Shown here one piece after another: positions 5,367-6,564 of a stretch of DNA of 6,564 bases. The stretch comes from PWPR01 sp964497955 (GTDB lineage Bacteria; Bacillota; UBA994; PWPR01). Position numbers and translations under genes: made by a program. The stretch lies in contig CAZCFQ010000123.1 of NCBI GenBank assembly GCA_964497955.1, positions 1 to 6,564 on the forward strand, given 5' to 3'. Numbering within the stretch: position 1 is the first letter of the stretch; every line of letters begins with the position of its first letter. Below the pieces are notes generated by a model that was not told the origin of the DNA, did not search any database, and saw only the letters and a list, made by a program, of their open reading frames with translations.

Positions 5367-6564
5367 GTGAGTATCAAACAGGATGTGTATAATCTTCAAA
5401 CAAAACTCAATATGTGGAGACGTGATTTTCATAAGTACGCAGAGGTAGCATGGACTGAATATCGTACTACTTCTATTATTGCACAACATCTAGAGACTTT
5501 GGGTTATAAAGTCTTGATGGGACAAGACATTCACGTAGCTGAAGATAGGATGGGAGTGCCAAAAAAACAAGAGTTAAAAAAACACTATCAGAGAGCAATA
5601 GAGCAAGGCGCAATTAAATCATATATGCCACGGATGAGTGGTGGATTTACAGGGGCAATCGCAATTTTAGAGTGTGGAGAAGGTCCAACAACTGCTTTAA
5701 GGTTTGATATTGATGCGGTTAATGTTGTAGAAACTGAACATGACGATCATAGACCACAGAAAGAAGGTTTTAGGTCAGTAAACATTGGTGCTTCTCATGC
5801 TTGCGCTCATGATGGCCATGCTGCAATAGGTATGGCAGTTGCCGAGTTATTGATGAAATACAAGTCACATCTGCATGGCATGATAAAGATTGTTTTTCAG
5901 GCAGCTGAAGAAGGTGCTAGAGGTGCAAAATCACTGGTTAAAAAAGGTTTATTTAATGATGTAGATTACCTTCTAGGAATGCATTTAATCAGTGGTAAGC
6001 CTGTACATTACATGGCAGGTGGAAGATCAGATTTTCTTGCAACACAAAAATTTGATGTTTGCTTTATTGGCAAACCTTCTCACGCTGGTGGAGCACCAGA
6101 AAGAGGAAATAATGCAATTCAAGCTGCAGCATCGGCAATATTAAACTTATATGCAATACCACGTCACAGTGAGGGTGCTACTAGGATTAATGTAGGTAAG
6201 CTAAGTGCAGGAACAGGCCGTAATGTTATTGCATCACAAGCAAAATTAGCAATAGAGACCAGGGGAGAAATAACAGAACTTAATGAGTATATGTATGAAA
6301 AAGCACTTTCAGTTTTGCAAAATTCAGCTGATATGTATGATTGTGATTTAATCATTAAGGAAATGGGAGTTGGTAAGAGCGGTATTTCTGACCAAGAACT
6401 AATAAATACTATCGTCAAGGTAGCTCAAAAACACGATATATTCGAACAAATCGTATATGAACCTGACAATATTTTAGGCAGTGAGGATGTTACTTACATG
6501 ATGGAAGCAGTACAGAGTCACGGAGGAAAAGCTTCATATATTGATATCGGAGCTGATCTAGGTG
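5367..6564 (+). CDS. M20 amidohydrolase, AbgA-like, truncated by window end
   Basis: This frame stays open for 399 codons and runs off the window. From memory of the family it follows E. coli AbgA (436 residues), the A subunit of p-aminobenzoyl-glutamate hydrolase, almost end to end. Matches include WRRDFHKYAE near the start, SGGFTG, RFDIDA, HRPQKEGF, HSEGATRINVG, GTGRNVIAS and GSEDVTYMM. M20 metal-site residues are visible: H144, C146 and H148 in HACAHDGH, the catalytic glutamate pair E181-E182 followed by glycine, and H239 in PSHAGG of the lid domain. The last metal-ligand region lies beyond the window. The usual HACGHD glycine is alanine at 147. The GTG start is chosen because AGAGGAGGT (5352-5360) ends 6 bases before it and the N-terminus then aligns with AbgA; the next in-frame ATG would cut into the conserved start. 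The likely reaction is hydrolysis of an N-acyl or aminobenzoyl amino acid in the cytosol. No abgB or abgT partner is visible, so the substrate is uncertain. Confidence 0.9.
   Translation, partial: MSIKQDVYNLQTKLNMWRRDFHKYAEVAWTEYRTTSIIAQHLETLGYKVLMGQDIHVAEDRMGVPKKQELKKHYQRAIEQGAIKSYMPRMSGGFTGAIAILECGEGPTTALRFDIDAVNVVETEHDDHRPQKEGFRSVNIGASHACAHDGHAAIGMAVAELLMKYKSHLHGMIKIVFQAAEEGARGAKSLVKKGLFNDVDYLLGMHLISGKPVHYMAGGRSDFLATQKFDVCFIGKPSHAGGAPERGNNAIQAAASAILNLYAIPRHSEGATRINVGKLSAGTGRNVIASQAKLAIETRGEITELNEYMYEKALSVLQNSADMYDCDLIIKEMGVGKSGISDQELINTIVKVAQKHDIFEQIVYEPDNILGSEDVTYMMEAVQSHGGKASYIDIGADLG

Noticed and set aside
6164..6418. Minus-strand 84-codon frame inside the amidohydrolase
   Set aside because: It is antisense to conserved M20 sequence (the SEGATRINVG and GTGRNV regions) and has no support of its own.

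Overview
The window looks like part of a chromosome from a low-GC Gram-positive bacterium (Bacillota). I infer this from the very AT-rich spacers, strong AGGAGG-type ribosome binding sites, hairpin-plus-T-run terminators and the gene families present. Nothing in the sequence fixes genus or species. There are no rRNA or tRNA genes, CRISPR arrays, insertion sequences or phage genes that I can support.

The left two thirds (430-4058) is a tightly packed four-gene operon on the + strand. It encodes an RraA/HMG-aldolase family protein, a class V PLP aminotransferase of the alanine-glyoxylate type, and the large and small subunits of an aconitase-superfamily (LeuCD-type) hydro-lyase. Genes 1/2 overlap by 1 base, genes 3/4 by 4 bases, and genes 2/3 are 19 bases apart. 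A hairpin with 8-bp arms and a TATAAT box precede the operon, and a 12-bp-stem terminator follows it. No leucine synthesis genes (leuA, leuB) are visible beside the LeuCD pair. The small subunit also departs from leucine-pathway enzymes at two substrate-recognition sites. Together these suggest a dedicated pathway for a branched or hydroxylated dicarboxylic acid: hydration or isomerisation, aldol cleavage to pyruvate or a similar 2-oxoacid, and transamination. The exact substrate is not readable from sequence.

The operon is followed by about 700 bases of AT-rich sequence. Next comes a small three-helix membrane protein of the GlsB/YeaQ/YmgE family (4751-5002), with its own downstream hairpin terminator. 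The right end (5367 to the window edge) holds most of an M20 metallo-amidohydrolase closely resembling AbgA (p-aminobenzoyl-glutamate hydrolase subunit A). It starts at GTG behind a near-perfect Shine-Dalgarno and has a plausible promoter of its own. It is cut by the window end, probably a few dozen codons before its stop.

The most interesting items are the four-gene cassette as a possible uncharacterised organic-acid pathway and the unusual active-site signatures of its small hydro-lyase subunit.
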